This document shows positions 31,753 through 42,968 of a DNA stretch of 64,000 nucleotides, piece by piece. The translations under genes were made by a program, and so were the position numbers. Under the pieces are notes generated by a model. The model did no database searches. It worked only from the letters and a program-made list of their open reading frames with translations, and was not told the DNA's origin. Within the stretch, counting starts at the first letter, position 1. Each line of letters opens with the position of its first letter. The DNA is from Ophiosphaerella korrae (Eukaryota > Ascomycota > Dothideomycetes > Pleosporales > Phaeosphaeriaceae), in NCBI GenBank assembly GCA_028456385.1, contig JALNQF010000012.1, positions 124,001 through 188,000 on the forward strand, read 5' to 3'.

Positions 31753-31837
31753 AGTACTAATTGTGAGGGTAGGACGGTAATGTAGTGGTTTGATTGGGTG
31801 GTTAGGTGGGTCAACCTGAAGGGCGCTAGAAGTTGCA
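31753..31837 (-). repeat. dispersed repeat copy 2 ending in the motif
   Basis: Same order as copy 1 with two small deletions and several G-to-A differences, in the same orientation. Confidence 0.65.
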
Positions 31838-32773
31838 TGCAATTCTGCTCATTACTACCTTACACAAGAACTATTATCGCAAATATTTGGTAGAGCCTTG
31901 ATCCATTAAGGTTGGAATATATATTATATTAACTAATTACTACTACTAACACTTAATGCGATTGAGTTTTGCGCCTACATCCTCTCCCTTGCGTACCTCT
32001 CTCACCATATCTCGAGTCCTACCACTTATATTGTTTATGATATTTTTTCCCAAAAATTGGAAACCACTTGTATTCCAACCACCCATTTCACGTATGCACT
32101 CCGTGAGGCCCAAAAAAAAAAACAATAAAAAAACAATAAAATAAAATAAAAACACTTCTATCCGTCTTCAAAACACTACGCCGCAATATCTACCCTCGCC
32201 TTAAACCACCCCGCATCAGCCCATATACGCATCCTCGCTCAGACCGAAGCACCGCGTCAACCTGCTTCCCCCCACGCACATTGCTACAGTGCACACAAAT
32301 CCTATCCTTCTCCTATCTTGCAGTTTCCATCTACTACTTACCAACTCTATACTTTTTTTTTTTTACCTTCAGCAATTTGCATAGCCGTGAAGTCCCGTTA
32401 AGCTCAGCATACCCATGTCAGACGAATCTTCTCCCCTCCGTGCCGTAACACCCGTCCTGTCGCTATTATCCTCGGCAACCTGGCACAAAGCAAATAAGCC
32501 TTTGCGAATCGTGGCGCAGGAAAGGAGCGTGGAGTGTTTTTTTTTTTGTGCAAAATCGTCAAGGTTGGTTGTTTTGCTGAGAACGAATGTAATGGGGGTT
32601 TGTCAACATTGTGTGTTCTTCACGATAGCGCACTTACAAGCAAAACAACGCATCCCATTAGTTCCAGCCCATTCCCGTCCATGTCCTAATACGGGTTTTA
32701 CAGAAACTTGGGTTCCAAGCCTATGTATGTATGCTACGATTTAAAAAAAAAAAAAGGGCCGCTGCTACTTACC

Positions 32774-35412
32774 TTACTTCTCCATCGCGACGGGCGTTGC
32801 ACTCCGACTCAACCCTGATCCTCCCGAACTATCTTTCCTTGCTGGTGTTGCGCTCCGACTCCTCTGTCTCTCCCGCTGCTTCTCTTCAATCTTTGCGCGC
32901 TCTCTCGCCTCCTCCACCAACCTTTTGGCCTCACGGACGTTGCGCACCGTCCTGCTGAGCTTGCCCTCTTTTCCATCTTGAATCTTTTGCAATTCGCCGC
33001 GTGCCTCGATTTCTTCTTTAGTTTTTGTGACAAAGGACTTAAAGCTGCCTTTGAAGTCCTTGCGATGGTCTTGGCCTTCGTCAAAGATACAGTCGCTGTC
33101 GCGGATTGACTTGATGTTTTCGACGCGCCGGGTAAGGTAGAGCGTTGGACGGCGGTATTGGTCTTTTCGTTGCGCGATGATACGTTGTACTTCCTCCTCA
33201 TAGGCGGCTTCGTACACGTTTAGATCAACGTTAGAGGGGGATTCAGAGACAAGGCAGGAATCTTCACCCTCGGGGATTGAGTCTTCACCAGTTCCAATGT
33301 TGAGAAAGAGTGTGTCTTCGAGCGGGTCATGAGCATGGCCTTTGCCAATTGTGGGTGTAGTGGTTCCAGAGCTGGGGTATAAGCCGGGCGAGGTGGCGAT
33401 TGACACACGTGATGAACGATGGGACATGTTGTCATGCACTACCTTGGCGTCGCCAAATCCGGGGGATTTCTGAGAGGTAGGGCTGCTTGTGCTTGGGCCT
33501 TTTGCACTCGATGACCTTCCCGCATCGGATCGCAGGCCTAGCTTTGAGTAGGCCATGTCGTTCATATATTGTGGAATCTTGCGATTCTGCTCATCAATCT
33601 TGATATCGCGATGCACGCCTTCCGCGGTAAGCGCACTTTCGATCGGTCGCCGGTCATCTGTATCTTGTGATTTTGACTTTCGTAACATTGAGGGTCGCAT
33701 AGAGAGTGGTGGTTGGACGATGCGCGAGGCACTACCCAAGATTCCCTCCAGTCGTTCCGGGCGTCTTCTGAAAAGCAGTTGCTTGAATCGTTTTACTGCT
33801 TGCACCTACAGTTCTGTCAATGTACAAGTTTTGATAAAAAATATTGGTAGACTTACCACCGTCACCAAATGGCCCATATTGCCGGTAATGGCAGCATTGA
33901 CTTCTGCATCAGTTGGTGGCTCAATGATAATGGCCACATTCTCTGACTTGGGTAATAAAGGGTCGGTCCCTTGTCGTGTGACCCACGGGTGTTCCTGTAG
34001 CTGTCAGTACTGTTGCCATGCAATCAATTTGGTGCTCTCACTCTAATCTCCTCCATGGTTATCCGTTTCGACGGATCCTTTTCAAGCAGCCGTTGCAGTA
34101 GATTCTTGACCTCGTCACTGCATGACTCGTCATAAACAGGCTCGTCTAGTCGTATGGCGTGGTAGAGCTCGATCATGCCGTGTCTCTCGAATGGTATCCG
34201 GCCAAATAAAAGACAGAATAGTGTGCAACCCATCGACCAGATATCTGCAGCTCTTCCTGAGACCTGACCGTGCTTGGCAACACACAGTTCTGGAGGCATA
34301 AAAGCAGGAGAACCAGCAGACTTGGCAGTCCTCATCTCGCCATCCTTATCAAACATTTCCGAGACTCCAAAATCTACGATCTTGAGAACATCATCTTGGG
34401 TAACGAGGCAATTATCAGGTTTGATGTCACGGTGTATGACGCCTTGAGCGTGTACTAGGATATATTAGTGGAAGGAGACGGCATGCATTGACAAAGACAT
34501 ACAGTACTCCAAACCCATTACCATGTCTCTGAACCAACACCGAGACTGCTCCTCAGTATACGGATCAGCACGCTCTTCCAGACCTACCTGCATTACTACG
34601 CCCTTTTTGCACATCTCCATGACCATGTACAGCGAATCTTCGTCGGGGTCGTCGAGCACTTCGATCAGGGTGACGAGATTCGGGTGGTTGAGCTTCTTCA
34701 TGATGGCGATTTCCTCCTTGATCAGTTCAAACGAGTTGTTCTCCTCGGTAGTCGAATGGCGATGCAGGGGCGAATTGAAGCCTATGCCAGCAGGCAGGGC
34801 TCTCCTCCGGGCACTCGGTCGGCGAAGAAGGTTGGACTTTGCCCGTTTGCGCAGACGCGACTTTGAGAATTCCTTGACAGCCTGCGCTCCAGCCTGTCAG
34901 CAGCATGTCATGGGTATGGGCAGTTGCGCAGCCTCACAAATTCGTTGCCATACTGGTCGACGGCGAGGTGGACGGCACCAAAGGAGCCGCGGCCAATCTC
35001 CTGCTTTACGAGGTACTGGTTGATGCGATGTTGGGCGCTACCATCATCTTCGCTGTTGCTGTACTCTGATCGGGCGTTGAAGGTTTCCTGGGACTAGGTC
35101 AGAGTCGAGGTTTGCGCACAGGCAATCCGCATCGGCATCCGCACCTTTACCCGTCTCGTGGAAGAGGCTGCGCGCTTGTAGTGTCGTAGTGGGCTCTGGT
35201 ATGCGGGCGTGGACCTTGCAGACATGAGCGGTTACGTCAATGGAAGACTACCCCGCGGAAGTGTGGCCGTACATATACTTGACGGGCGGAGGTCTCCCGT
35301 CTTCGCCAACAGCAGGGACGTCGAGACGAGGGCGCGAAAAGTAGAACTTGGGAATGTCCGACTCGGAGGCGTTCTTTTGGGGCAGTGCGGCCGGAGGTGG
35401 AGTCGACGCCAT
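32774..35412 (-). CDS. CaMKK-like serine/threonine kinase (Ssp1/CMKC type)
   Basis: Seven exons: 35412-35252, 35214-35151, 35093-34938, 34881-34503, 34454-34042, 33994-33857 and 33805-32774; 780 residues. The kinase domain starts with QEIGRGSFGAVHLAVDQYG and AVKEFSKSRLRKR. The Arg/Pro-rich insert between the lysine strand and helix C (RLRKRAKSNLLRRPSARRRA) is the mark of Ca2+/calmodulin-dependent kinase kinases. Further motifs: HRDIKPDN, KIVDFGVSEMF, GSPAFMPPEL and DIWSMGCTLFCLLFGRIPFE. A long C-terminal tail contains LEEAR-like coiled-coil and basic Ser-rich segments. In fission yeast Ssp1 phosphorylates AMPK, so a link to the beta subunit in this window is plausible. Introns 2-6 are 47-57 nt; intron 1 is the weak point, 37 nt, with an alternative donor 21 nt upstream (GTACGG, 58 nt) in the same phase. 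Confidence 0.88.
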
Positions 35413-35775
35413 GACGGGCTGGACGAGGCGATGCAGTGGGAGACTTGGATGGGAACGGCGACTAGGCAAGCCAAGGGGACGGCAAACTAGTAGGGGGGGG
35501 GTTGGGGAGGTAGGAGAGGGAAGGACGAGGAAGTAATATGGAGACGGGGAGGGCGTCAGCCTGTCATATCAATTGCAGCCGTTGTCGAGCTCTCGCGGTG
35601 AGGGGTCCGCCATTGCTAGAGGATGGGACAGGACAGGCCGTTGCTGCGTTCAGCCTCACCCGCCTGCGTGCCGGCATGGCCTAGGCCACCTAACCACGCC
35701 CACGAGTCCACGGCACCCAACACCAGCAACCAATTACTTGCAACACGGCCACCACGGCGGCATCTGCAGGACGTC
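35413..35775. promoter_or_regulatory. shared divergent promoter, CaMKK / BET5
   Basis: 363 bp between divergent start codons. It contains a run of nine G at 35492-35500. No specific factor site is claimed. Confidence 0.5.
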
Positions 35776-36340
35776 ATGGTGCTCTACAGCTTCTACATCT
35801 TCGACCGCCACAGTAGGTTGCCGCACCCATATACTTGAAGTATACTTGAAGAATACGCTGACGGCATCCCCCCCAGCCGAGTGCATCTACTCCCGTCGCT
35901 GGACCCCTCGACCCGCCTCTGCAGGCAAGTCTGCCCGCCCACAGTCGGCCTCCAGCATCACCAGCAATGGAGACGGCGCCCCTGCCCGCAAGCCCCTGAC
36001 CGACTCGGACGACGAAAAGCTCGTCTTCGGCCTGGTCTTCTCCCTGCGCAACATGGTCACCAAGCTGGGCGGCGACGACGACACCTTCCTCTCCTACCGC
36101 ACCGGCGAGTACAAGCTGCACTACTACGAGACGCCCACGCGCATGAAGTTCGTCATGCTCACCGACACAAAGGTCATCAACCTGCGCCAGTACCTGCACC
36201 AGATCTGGGCGAACCTGTATGTCGAGTATGTCGTGAAGAACCCGCTGGCCCCTGTCGAGCATCACGCAGGCATTGGCGTGGCAAACGAGCTGTTTGAGAG
36301 GGGGCTGGAGGCATTCATCACGGCCGTGTTGCCGGTATGA
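35776..36340 (+). CDS. BET5: TRAPP complex subunit BET5 (TRAPPC1)
   Basis: Two exons, 35776-35812 and 35877-36340, giving 166 residues; the 64-nt intron (GTAGGT..CCCCAG) follows codon 12. The N-terminal MVLYSFYIFDRH is the first beta strand of the longin-like sedlin/BET5 fold. After CIYSRRW comes a Ser/Pro-rich insert of about 35 residues, then KLVFGLVFSLRNMVTKLG, FLSYRTGEYKLHYYETPT and KFVMLTDTK, with the conserved LRQYLHQIWANLYVEYVVKN near the end. BET5 is a core subunit of TRAPP complexes, guanine nucleotide exchange factors that drive ER-Golgi and autophagy membrane traffic. The insert is expected in filamentous fungi. Confidence 0.93.
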
Positions 36341-36725
36341 GGAATGCACGGGGGAGGAGAACACATCACCAGAGATGGTAAGCGCAGAGCCAAACCACCA
36401 GTGCAGAGCCAGCTTTGCCATGCAGCTGCATAGACAGTGTACGCACTACGTGCTCCACAGATGCTTGGGTCGTCGCAGCACCGCAATTAGGTCAGCCGGC
36501 AATGGCAGGCTACTGCACATCATGTACACAGCCTCACAACGGGCCGCTACATCTGCAGGTACACGCATTTAGCTAAAGCTTGAGTCTGCCTACCCACGCT
36601 CTAGCCGGGCTCCTTGATGCCTAAAAAGGAAAACATCGGCTCACTCAGCACCAAGTACAAGCAAGAACCCCAAATAAATGCAATTGTCAATTGATCATCC
36701 TCTCTCGTCGGGTATATCTCTCTCC
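36341..36725. other. convergent 3' region between BET5 and LTV1
   Basis: 385 bp, nothing recognised. Confidence 0.5.
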
Positions 36726-38209
36726 TTAGGCCGTCTGCGTCTTAGCCCTACTCACCCTCGCAGGCCCCAGCCCCTGTCTCACCTCGTCCAGCTGCTCCAG
36801 CCCCGTCTGCGCCTTCCCTTTCTTTACTCTCCTCTTCCCCGCAACATGGTGGCTCCCCAAAAAGTCATCCATGATACTATCGAAATCAGAACGTAGAGGC
36901 GGTGCCTCGCTGCCCGACCACGCACTTATGCCAGACATCCTGCTCAAGCCTGACATCTTGCTCATACCCGACACCATACTCGCGTCGTCCGGGAAATCGA
37001 ATCCAGAATCGGCGTACTCTTCTTCGATCTTATCAAAACGTTGGTCAAGGAGCGTGAGCCCTTCTGTGCGATGTAGTGCAGATGACGACATGGAGTAGCC
37101 AGACGTGCTCGTCTTTGCGCCCCTGCGTTTCTTCTTGCGGCCGCCGGCTGTCAATGCCGACGCCCCTGTTATCACGGAACTTTGCACATCTCCTTGGGGT
37201 GTGGGTTTGGCATTGGCCGCGTTCTTGACGTTGTTCTTGAACTTGGCGAATTCGTCAAGGTAGGCGAGGTCGTCTTCATTTGCGGCGGTGGGGGCTTCAT
37301 CGTGTGCTGGGAGAGTGTCTGGGGCTTTGGGTGATTTTGAGGGGGGAGATGAGGCTTTGATTGTGTCGTCCGTTTCCCAGCCCGGGTCTTCTTCGTCGAG
37401 GAAGCGTGCCATGGCGTCTCGGTCGTCATCGTATTCTAGTCCGTGGGACCATTCCTGTGGGTTGACTTCGTATCCATCGTCCGCGAGTTCAGCAAATATG
37501 TCGTCTTCATCGTCGACGTAGGCATCGTCTTCCAGCGCTTCGAGGACTTCGCGTAGGCGTGGGTCCATGTCTGGCTGGAAACCGGCGATTGCGTCGGGTA
37601 TGTTTTGTTGGTCTTGATATGTAGTTTTGCGCACGAATTCAGAGGGTGCCATGTCCTCACCGAACACATCGCTGACGCTGCTAATATTGCTGCTTATGCT
37701 CAGGCCTGCATCGCTTTGCCGGTCATCTAGAGATGTGTTTCGTAGTGCGTCGGCCAAATCTAACTTTTGCTTGCCCTTCTTCTCTGCAGGTGCTTCGACG
37801 AAATAGGCTTCTCCCCCTCCAGTGCCTAGATCACGCAGATGCTGCATGTAGTCGTACTCGGTGTCATCATAGTACACGCCATAATTAGCAGCCTCGCCTT
37901 CATTTTTCCGTACATTGGACTGGAACTCGCTTTCCAGGTCGCGCCGTGATCTGATCTTGCTCCGGCCTGTGGCTGCCGAATACTGTGATGCCCGTGAGCT
38001 TCCGGCTGGCTCAGACTCTTCTCGCATGTTTGCGACGCCAGTCTCGGCGAAGACCATTTGTGGTGCATCTTCATCGTGGATTCGGGGGTCGTTCTGCGCG
38101 CGGTGGACGAGCCTGTAGTTGATGGCGCTCTTCTTATCGCTATGAGGGGTCAGCGGGGCACTCAACTGGAATACAGGAATCCAACATACATGAACTTGCG
38201 GCGAGGCAT
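36726..38209 (-). CDS. LTV1: LTV1, 40S ribosomal subunit biogenesis factor
   Basis: Two exons, 38209-38190 and 38139-36726, with a 50-nt intron (GTATGT..CATAG) that splits an Ile codon; 477 residues. The first exon encodes only MPRRKF. The N-terminal DKKSAINYRLVHRAQNDPRI is the LTV1 hallmark, followed by YDDTEYDYMQHLRDLG. Acidic stretches (EDDAYVDDEDDIFAELADDG, then EYDDDRDAMARFLDEED) and a basic C-terminus (GKRRVKKGKAQ) follow. LTV1 binds the head of pre-40S particles and is released before final maturation. The gene is divergent from LSG1 with 257 bp between the starts. Confidence 0.94.
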
Positions 38210-38466
38210 GTTGGATTAATTTGGATACTTCTTGTGCGGTTATGCCGAACGTGGCAAATATGGAAGTTGGGGGAAGGGCTGACAAAGTAGGGTGTACCTA
38301 CACACCGTCGACGTTGGGCTGGGCTGCCGCATCCAAAAAAAAATATTTAGGCGAAAGGTCTCGTGAATGACGTGGGGCAACTTTTCCAATCAACCCCTCT
38401 ATCTATGCGATAACCACCCTCCCACCACACCACAACCACACGCGACATCCTAGGACACACGCAACC
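38210..38466. promoter_or_regulatory. shared divergent promoter, LTV1 / LSG1
   Basis: 257 bp between two ribosome biogenesis genes. A TGACGTG (CRE-like) element lies at 38368-38374. An A-run (38335-38343) may keep the region nucleosome-poor. Co-regulation is inferred. Confidence 0.6.
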
Positions 38467-40449
38467 ATGGTGCTTGCAAAGTCAAAGAAGAGCGTCGGGC
38501 TGGGTAACAGCCTGATGAACGACAGGTTCGGCAAGGGCAAGGGCGCAGACATGCGAAAAGGCAACTTCCAGCACGGTATCGAGCGCACAGGTCAGAACGG
38601 CGAGAAATACATCATAAACGATAAGAAAGAGGCATCGTGGGTAAAGATGCGCTCCGTCACCGAGCAAGGCGCCCTTGACGAATTCCTCTCCACCGCAGAA
38701 CTCGCCGGCACCGACTTCACCGCAGAGAAGATGAACAATGTGAAAATCATACATAGAGATCAGAAGAACCCGTATCTGCTGTCGGCTGCGGAGGAACGTA
38801 ATGTCACAAAGAAGCATCGTGAAAATAAAAACCGCCTAACTGTGCCCCGGCGCCCAAAGTGGAATGAGCAGACGACGCCACAGGAGTTGGACACCCGAGA
38901 GAAAGAGTCGCTGTTGCAGTGGCGCAGAGGCTTGGCTGAACTACAGGAGAACAACGATCTGCTTATGACACCTTTCGAGCGTAATGTCGAAGTGTGGAGG
39001 CAGCTATGGCGAGTTATCGAGCGGTCGGATCTAGTTGTGCAAATTGTGGATGCCCGGCATCCACTTCTGTTTAGATCCGAAGATCTAGAGGACTATGTCA
39101 AAGAGGTGGATTCCAAGAAGAACAATTTATTGCTGGTCAATAAAGCAGACATGATGACCTTGAAACAACGACAGGCATGGGCTAACTACTTCACGGAAGC
39201 TGGCATCAACTACAAGTTTTTCTCTGCCGAACTGGCTAAAGAGATGAATGAGGCTCGCGCATTGGAAGAGGAAAGCGAAGACTCAGACTATTATTCTGAC
39301 GAATACGACGTTGATGAGGAAGTTGGCACCGATGACGAAGATTTGGCAAAAGAGGCGAAGAAGATTAACCTTCAAGACAAGCATGAGAAGAACAAAGAGC
39401 GGGCAGACGAAGAGACAGTTCGCACCATAGCCCAAGAAGAAGATACGGATGAACGAACAAGAATACTTACAACTGAAGACCTGGAGGCTCTCTTCCTTGA
39501 GCATGCCCCAGATGTTGACACAGGTCCGAATGGTGAGCCTCGCAAGACGTCAATTGGGTTAGTTGGATATCCCAACGTCGGAAAGTCGTCTACTATTAAT
39601 GCACTCATCGGAGCAAAAAAGGTTTCGGTCTCAGCAACTCCTGGGAAAACGAAGCATTTCCAGACCATCCATTTGAGTGATAAGGTTGTGCTATGCGATT
39701 GCCCCGGTCTTGTATTCCCCAACTTTGCCACCACAAAAGCAGAGCTAGTCTGCGCTGGTGTTCTCCCCATCGACCAACTGCGCGAGTACACCGGCCCCGC
39801 CGGTCTCGTCGCCGAGCGGATTCCCCAGCCCTTCCTCGAGGCCCTCTACGGTATGAAGATGCACATCCGACCCCAAGAAGAAGGCGGTACAGGAGTGCCC
39901 ACTTCCGAAGAAGTACTCCGTGCCTACGCCACGGCCCGCGGCTTCTCAACCCAAGGCCTAGGCCAACCCGACGAATCTCGAGCAGCACGCTACATCCTCA
40001 AAGACTATGTCAAAGGCAAACTCCTCTACTGCCACCCTCCACCCTCCGATCCCGCCATCGACCCCAAATCCTTCAACCGCGACCTCTACGACGTGAACCG
40101 CCTCCCCGCCAAACGCCGCCACCACCTCGCCACCGCTTCCATCGACGACTCTGCCGCCCTCGTCGACCCCGATCTCGATCTAGACTCAATCAACTCTGCG
40201 CCCATGCACGGCGACAAGTCACGGGGCCTTGATAAACGCTTTTTTGGCCCGGGGCAGGGTATGGCGAGGGTGAACATGCCGTTTCATCACAAGTATAGCG
40301 AGCAGGGTAAGGAGCTTAGTGGGCGCAAGTTGAAGGCTATGACAGCGTTGAATAAGGACGTTGATATCAGCGAGGTGCAGGGTAGTGGGAAGAAGCATTT
40401 CAAGGCGAACAAGAAGCGGGCGAAGAAGGTGAGGAGCGAGTATGATTAG
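38467..40449 (+). CDS. LSG1: LSG1, circularly permuted GTPase of 60S maturation
   Basis: Single exon of 660 residues. The N-terminus MVLAKSKKSVGLGNSLMNDR is basic. G motifs occur in permuted order: NKAD (G4) at 225-228, an acidic insert (EDSDYYSDEYDVDEE), then GYPNVGKSS (G1) near 367 and DCPG (G3) near 410. IVDARHPLLFRSEDLE and PGKTKHFQT are conserved family segments. The C-terminus is rich in Lys/Arg. Lsg1 is cytoplasmic and uses GTP to release the export adaptor Nmd3 from the 60S subunit. The length fits the family. Confidence 0.95.
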   Translation: MVLAKSKKSVGLGNSLMNDRFGKGKGADMRKGNFQHGIERTGQNGEKYIINDKKEASWVKMRSVTEQGALDEFLSTAELAGTDFTAEKMNNVKIIHRDQKNPYLLSAAEERNVTKKHRENKNRLTVPRRPKWNEQTTPQELDTREKESLLQWRRGLAELQENNDLLMTPFERNVEVWRQLWRVIERSDLVVQIVDARHPLLFRSEDLEDYVKEVDSKKNNLLLVNKADMMTLKQRQAWANYFTEAGINYKFFSAELAKEMNEARALEEESEDSDYYSDEYDVDEEVGTDDEDLAKEAKKINLQDKHEKNKERADEETVRTIAQEEDTDERTRILTTEDLEALFLEHAPDVDTGPNGEPRKTSIGLVGYPNVGKSSTINALIGAKKVSVSATPGKTKHFQTIHLSDKVVLCDCPGLVFPNFATTKAELVCAGVLPIDQLREYTGPAGLVAERIPQPFLEALYGMKMHIRPQEEGGTGVPTSEEVLRAYATARGFSTQGLGQPDESRAARYILKDYVKGKLLYCHPPPSDPAIDPKSFNRDLYDVNRLPAKRRHHLATASIDDSAALVDPDLDLDSINSAPMHGDKSRGLDKRFFGPGQGMARVNMPFHHKYSEQGKELSGRKLKAMTALNKDVDISEVQGSGKKHFKANKKRAKKVRSEYD

Positions 40450-40899
40450 GAGAGGAAGTGAGTCGTTACTTGCATGTTTTGGCGTTGGTGCGTCTGGGTT
40501 CAGGGCATGCATGTCGTTATGGCAATACTCAGGATGAACGCTTTTGCACAGCGGAGTCGCTGCTCAAAAATGCGGAGAAAATAGATTTCTCGTTTTCAGA
40601 TGGTTGTGTGGTGTCCTTCTGTTTCTTTGTGTGATGTACAAGTCCATGACATAACTCTCTTGCTCGTTGATAGAATCGGCGTCCAAACGTATGGGTTTAT
40701 CCGTGGCGACAATATGTACACAAATGTTGCCAAACAACCGAGACGTAGCCCAATGCATACGCCCCGATCTAGATCAAGATTATCATCCCACACCATGTAC
40801 TTCACCATGCACGCACTCTCAGATAACAAGACAAAAATCTCATTCACGCACGCTATGCTCCATACAAAAAAAAAAAAAAAAATCCATCCCCCCATTACG
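40450..40899. other. convergent 3' region between LSG1 and the NIPA-like gene
   Basis: 450 bp with an A-run near 40866-40882. Nothing else recognised. Confidence 0.5.
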
Positions 40900-42968
40900 T
40901 CACCTACTTCCACTTCCCGCCTCGCCCACAACCTCCTCGCGACTCGCACTCCCCCTCAGTCCCCTCCAAATCTCACCCAACGCCCCACTCACACTAGGGC
41001 CTCTCCCCCTCCCCCTCCCAGGCCTCTCAGCATCCGCCTCCCCATCTTCTCCACTCCGCCGCCGATCCAACGGCTCGCCCACAAAATCTGCCTCGCCACC
41101 AATGCCTAGCACGGATTCGCGGCGACGTAACGAGTCGTCGGCGTCCTTGGCGCGAATACTGCCTCCGCGCTTGATGTCCTGGACCATTGCGCTAAGCGTG
41201 GTGCTAAGGGGGCTGGCGAGGAGGGGGCCAGACAAGGAGTTGCGGTTGAGAGTGGCGATGCGCTCGTTTGTGCGGAGGCGGCGGAGCTGCGGTGTTGTGC
41301 CTGGGGTGGTGGGGGATTCGGTATAGGATTTGTTGCGTGGGGGAGTGTGGGGTTGGACGAGTTCAGGGTTGGAGGTGGTGGGGAGGGAGGATGGGGGTGG
41401 GGCAGCTTCGGAGGGGAGGATGGGGGTTGAGGTGTGACGTTCGATGGGGGGTGGGCTGGGGTGCCAGGGGTTGGTGATGCTGTCGATGAGGGCTGGAGGT
41501 GCGGCTGGGAGGTTGGTTACGGGCGTTGTTGGGCGAGAGTTGTAGTCGTCGTCGTCGTCGTTGTCGTCGCGGTATCGTAGGAGATTGGGTTTAGGTGAGG
41601 TCGATACGCGTGCTGTTGATGGGCGTCGTGTGCTTTCGCCTGTGTCACCAGTTCCGTCGATACTGTCACGATATCTTTCAGCCGTGAGGTTGATGGCATC
41701 TTCTGGTTCTGGTTGTCGATCGTCGTCACCATGTCTTCGTGGCCGACCAGTAGTGATAAACCATACTCCAAGAAAGGTCATGGCACAACCTCCGATGAAT
41801 TTCCCCGCATCGTCGCCAGAAGTGCGTTCAAAGTCGCGGTACAGAACGGCAGAACCGAGAATAACGGAGAGGGTGAAGAGGACGAATTGGACTGGAATGA
41901 CTTGAGTAGCGTCAAATCGCTGAAGCGCACGGTTAACATATTTGATTTGCATGATTGCGGTTCCAACCAGGATCAAGACCAGGAGGTAGAAGACGGGGAA
42001 AGTGATGACACGCCAGAGAGTGTACGAGAGTAGCGAAGCAACGCCTTTGGTTGAAAGAGCCGTATAGCCGCCTGTCATCTTGTTAGTAGTGCATCTTTAA
42101 CCTATTCAAGCAGCCGCATACCAAACAGCCCCACCAGCCCAAGATCAATCAATATACTCTTCTCTCCATAGCGATTGCTCGCAACCATAAGCATGGCAAT
42201 TATCCCAACCGTGACTCCGAAATAGGTTTCAAACTCCCACGTAGTAATCAACTTCCATATCTCGCCCGCGCCCAGCTTCGGATTATTATCGTTCGCGCTG
42301 AGAACCACCGTCACCGCGCCTCCGACTGCGATGACGACGCCAAGCGCATCTCGCTTCCGGAACGGCTCCTTCAGCATGAACGGGGCAATGATGCAGTTGG
42401 AAATCAGGGCCACAACACCGAGCGGCGACACAATAGAGGCAGGGGCAAAACCATATGCCAGGAAATTGCCCGCCTCGCCGCAAGTCATAAGAATGATGCC
42501 AGCCCACCAGTAGGGCGACTTGAGGTACGACTTCTGCTTGTATGCGGCTTCTTGGCTGGAGGAATCGCTCTCTCTACTCTGGAGGGATGGTCTGGATTGC
42601 GACAATGGGCTTTGCGGGATAAGAGGGTCGCTTTCGGATGCTTGGCAGGCTGCGTTCCGGGTGTGGCCGTTCATATCGTTGTTTCTCTTGGAGCCCTCTT
42701 CGGCTAGCCTGGAGATGCTCGTTCCTGAGACACTCCTCTTCTTTCTTTGGCGCTCTTTCTCTTGCCATTCTCTGTCCAATCGTATATGTGCATACCGCTG
42801 CATGTTCAATGCGAATGATATCAAGACGTTCCCCACGATTGCCGTGATAATGCCAATAAGACTGCTCCAGTTCTCATCGTATCTGCCGTTTTTACTAAAT
42901 ATAGAGAGCCTGCCATAGTCGCGCGGTGTTGCTGGACCTGCAGCAACATGACCTGGAGGTAGATGCAT
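40900..42968 (-). CDS. NIPA-like (DUF803) membrane transporter, probable Mg2+ transporter
   Basis: Two exons, 42968-42122 and 42071-40900, with a 50-nt intron (GTATGC..GACAG) inside a glycine codon; 672 residues. Membrane segments are readable from SLIGIITAIVGNVLISFALN through WWAGIILMTCGEAGNFLAYG, PLGVVALISNCIIAPFMLKE and ALGVVIAVGGAVTVVLSAND to FYLLVLILVGTAIMQIKYVN and FVLFTLSVILGSAVLYRDF; the fold is that of the DMT superfamily. The first loop carries an insert of about 90 residues, and the C-terminal tail of about 270 residues is disordered and Pro/Ser/Arg-rich. Animal NIPA proteins transport magnesium; the substrate here is inferred. Confidence 0.87.

Larger units (their letters stand above)
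29041..32773. other. 3.7-kb intergenic region with a pair of short repeats
   Basis: Upstream region of the HAL kinase and 3' flank of the CaMKK gene. The first 600 bp are GC-rich, the end is A/T-rich with several homopolymers. Two diverged copies of a roughly 100-bp repeat lie at 31308-31411 and 31753-31837. No gene is recognised; 31119-31382 is an open frame that overlaps a repeat copy and was not accepted. Confidence 0.5.
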
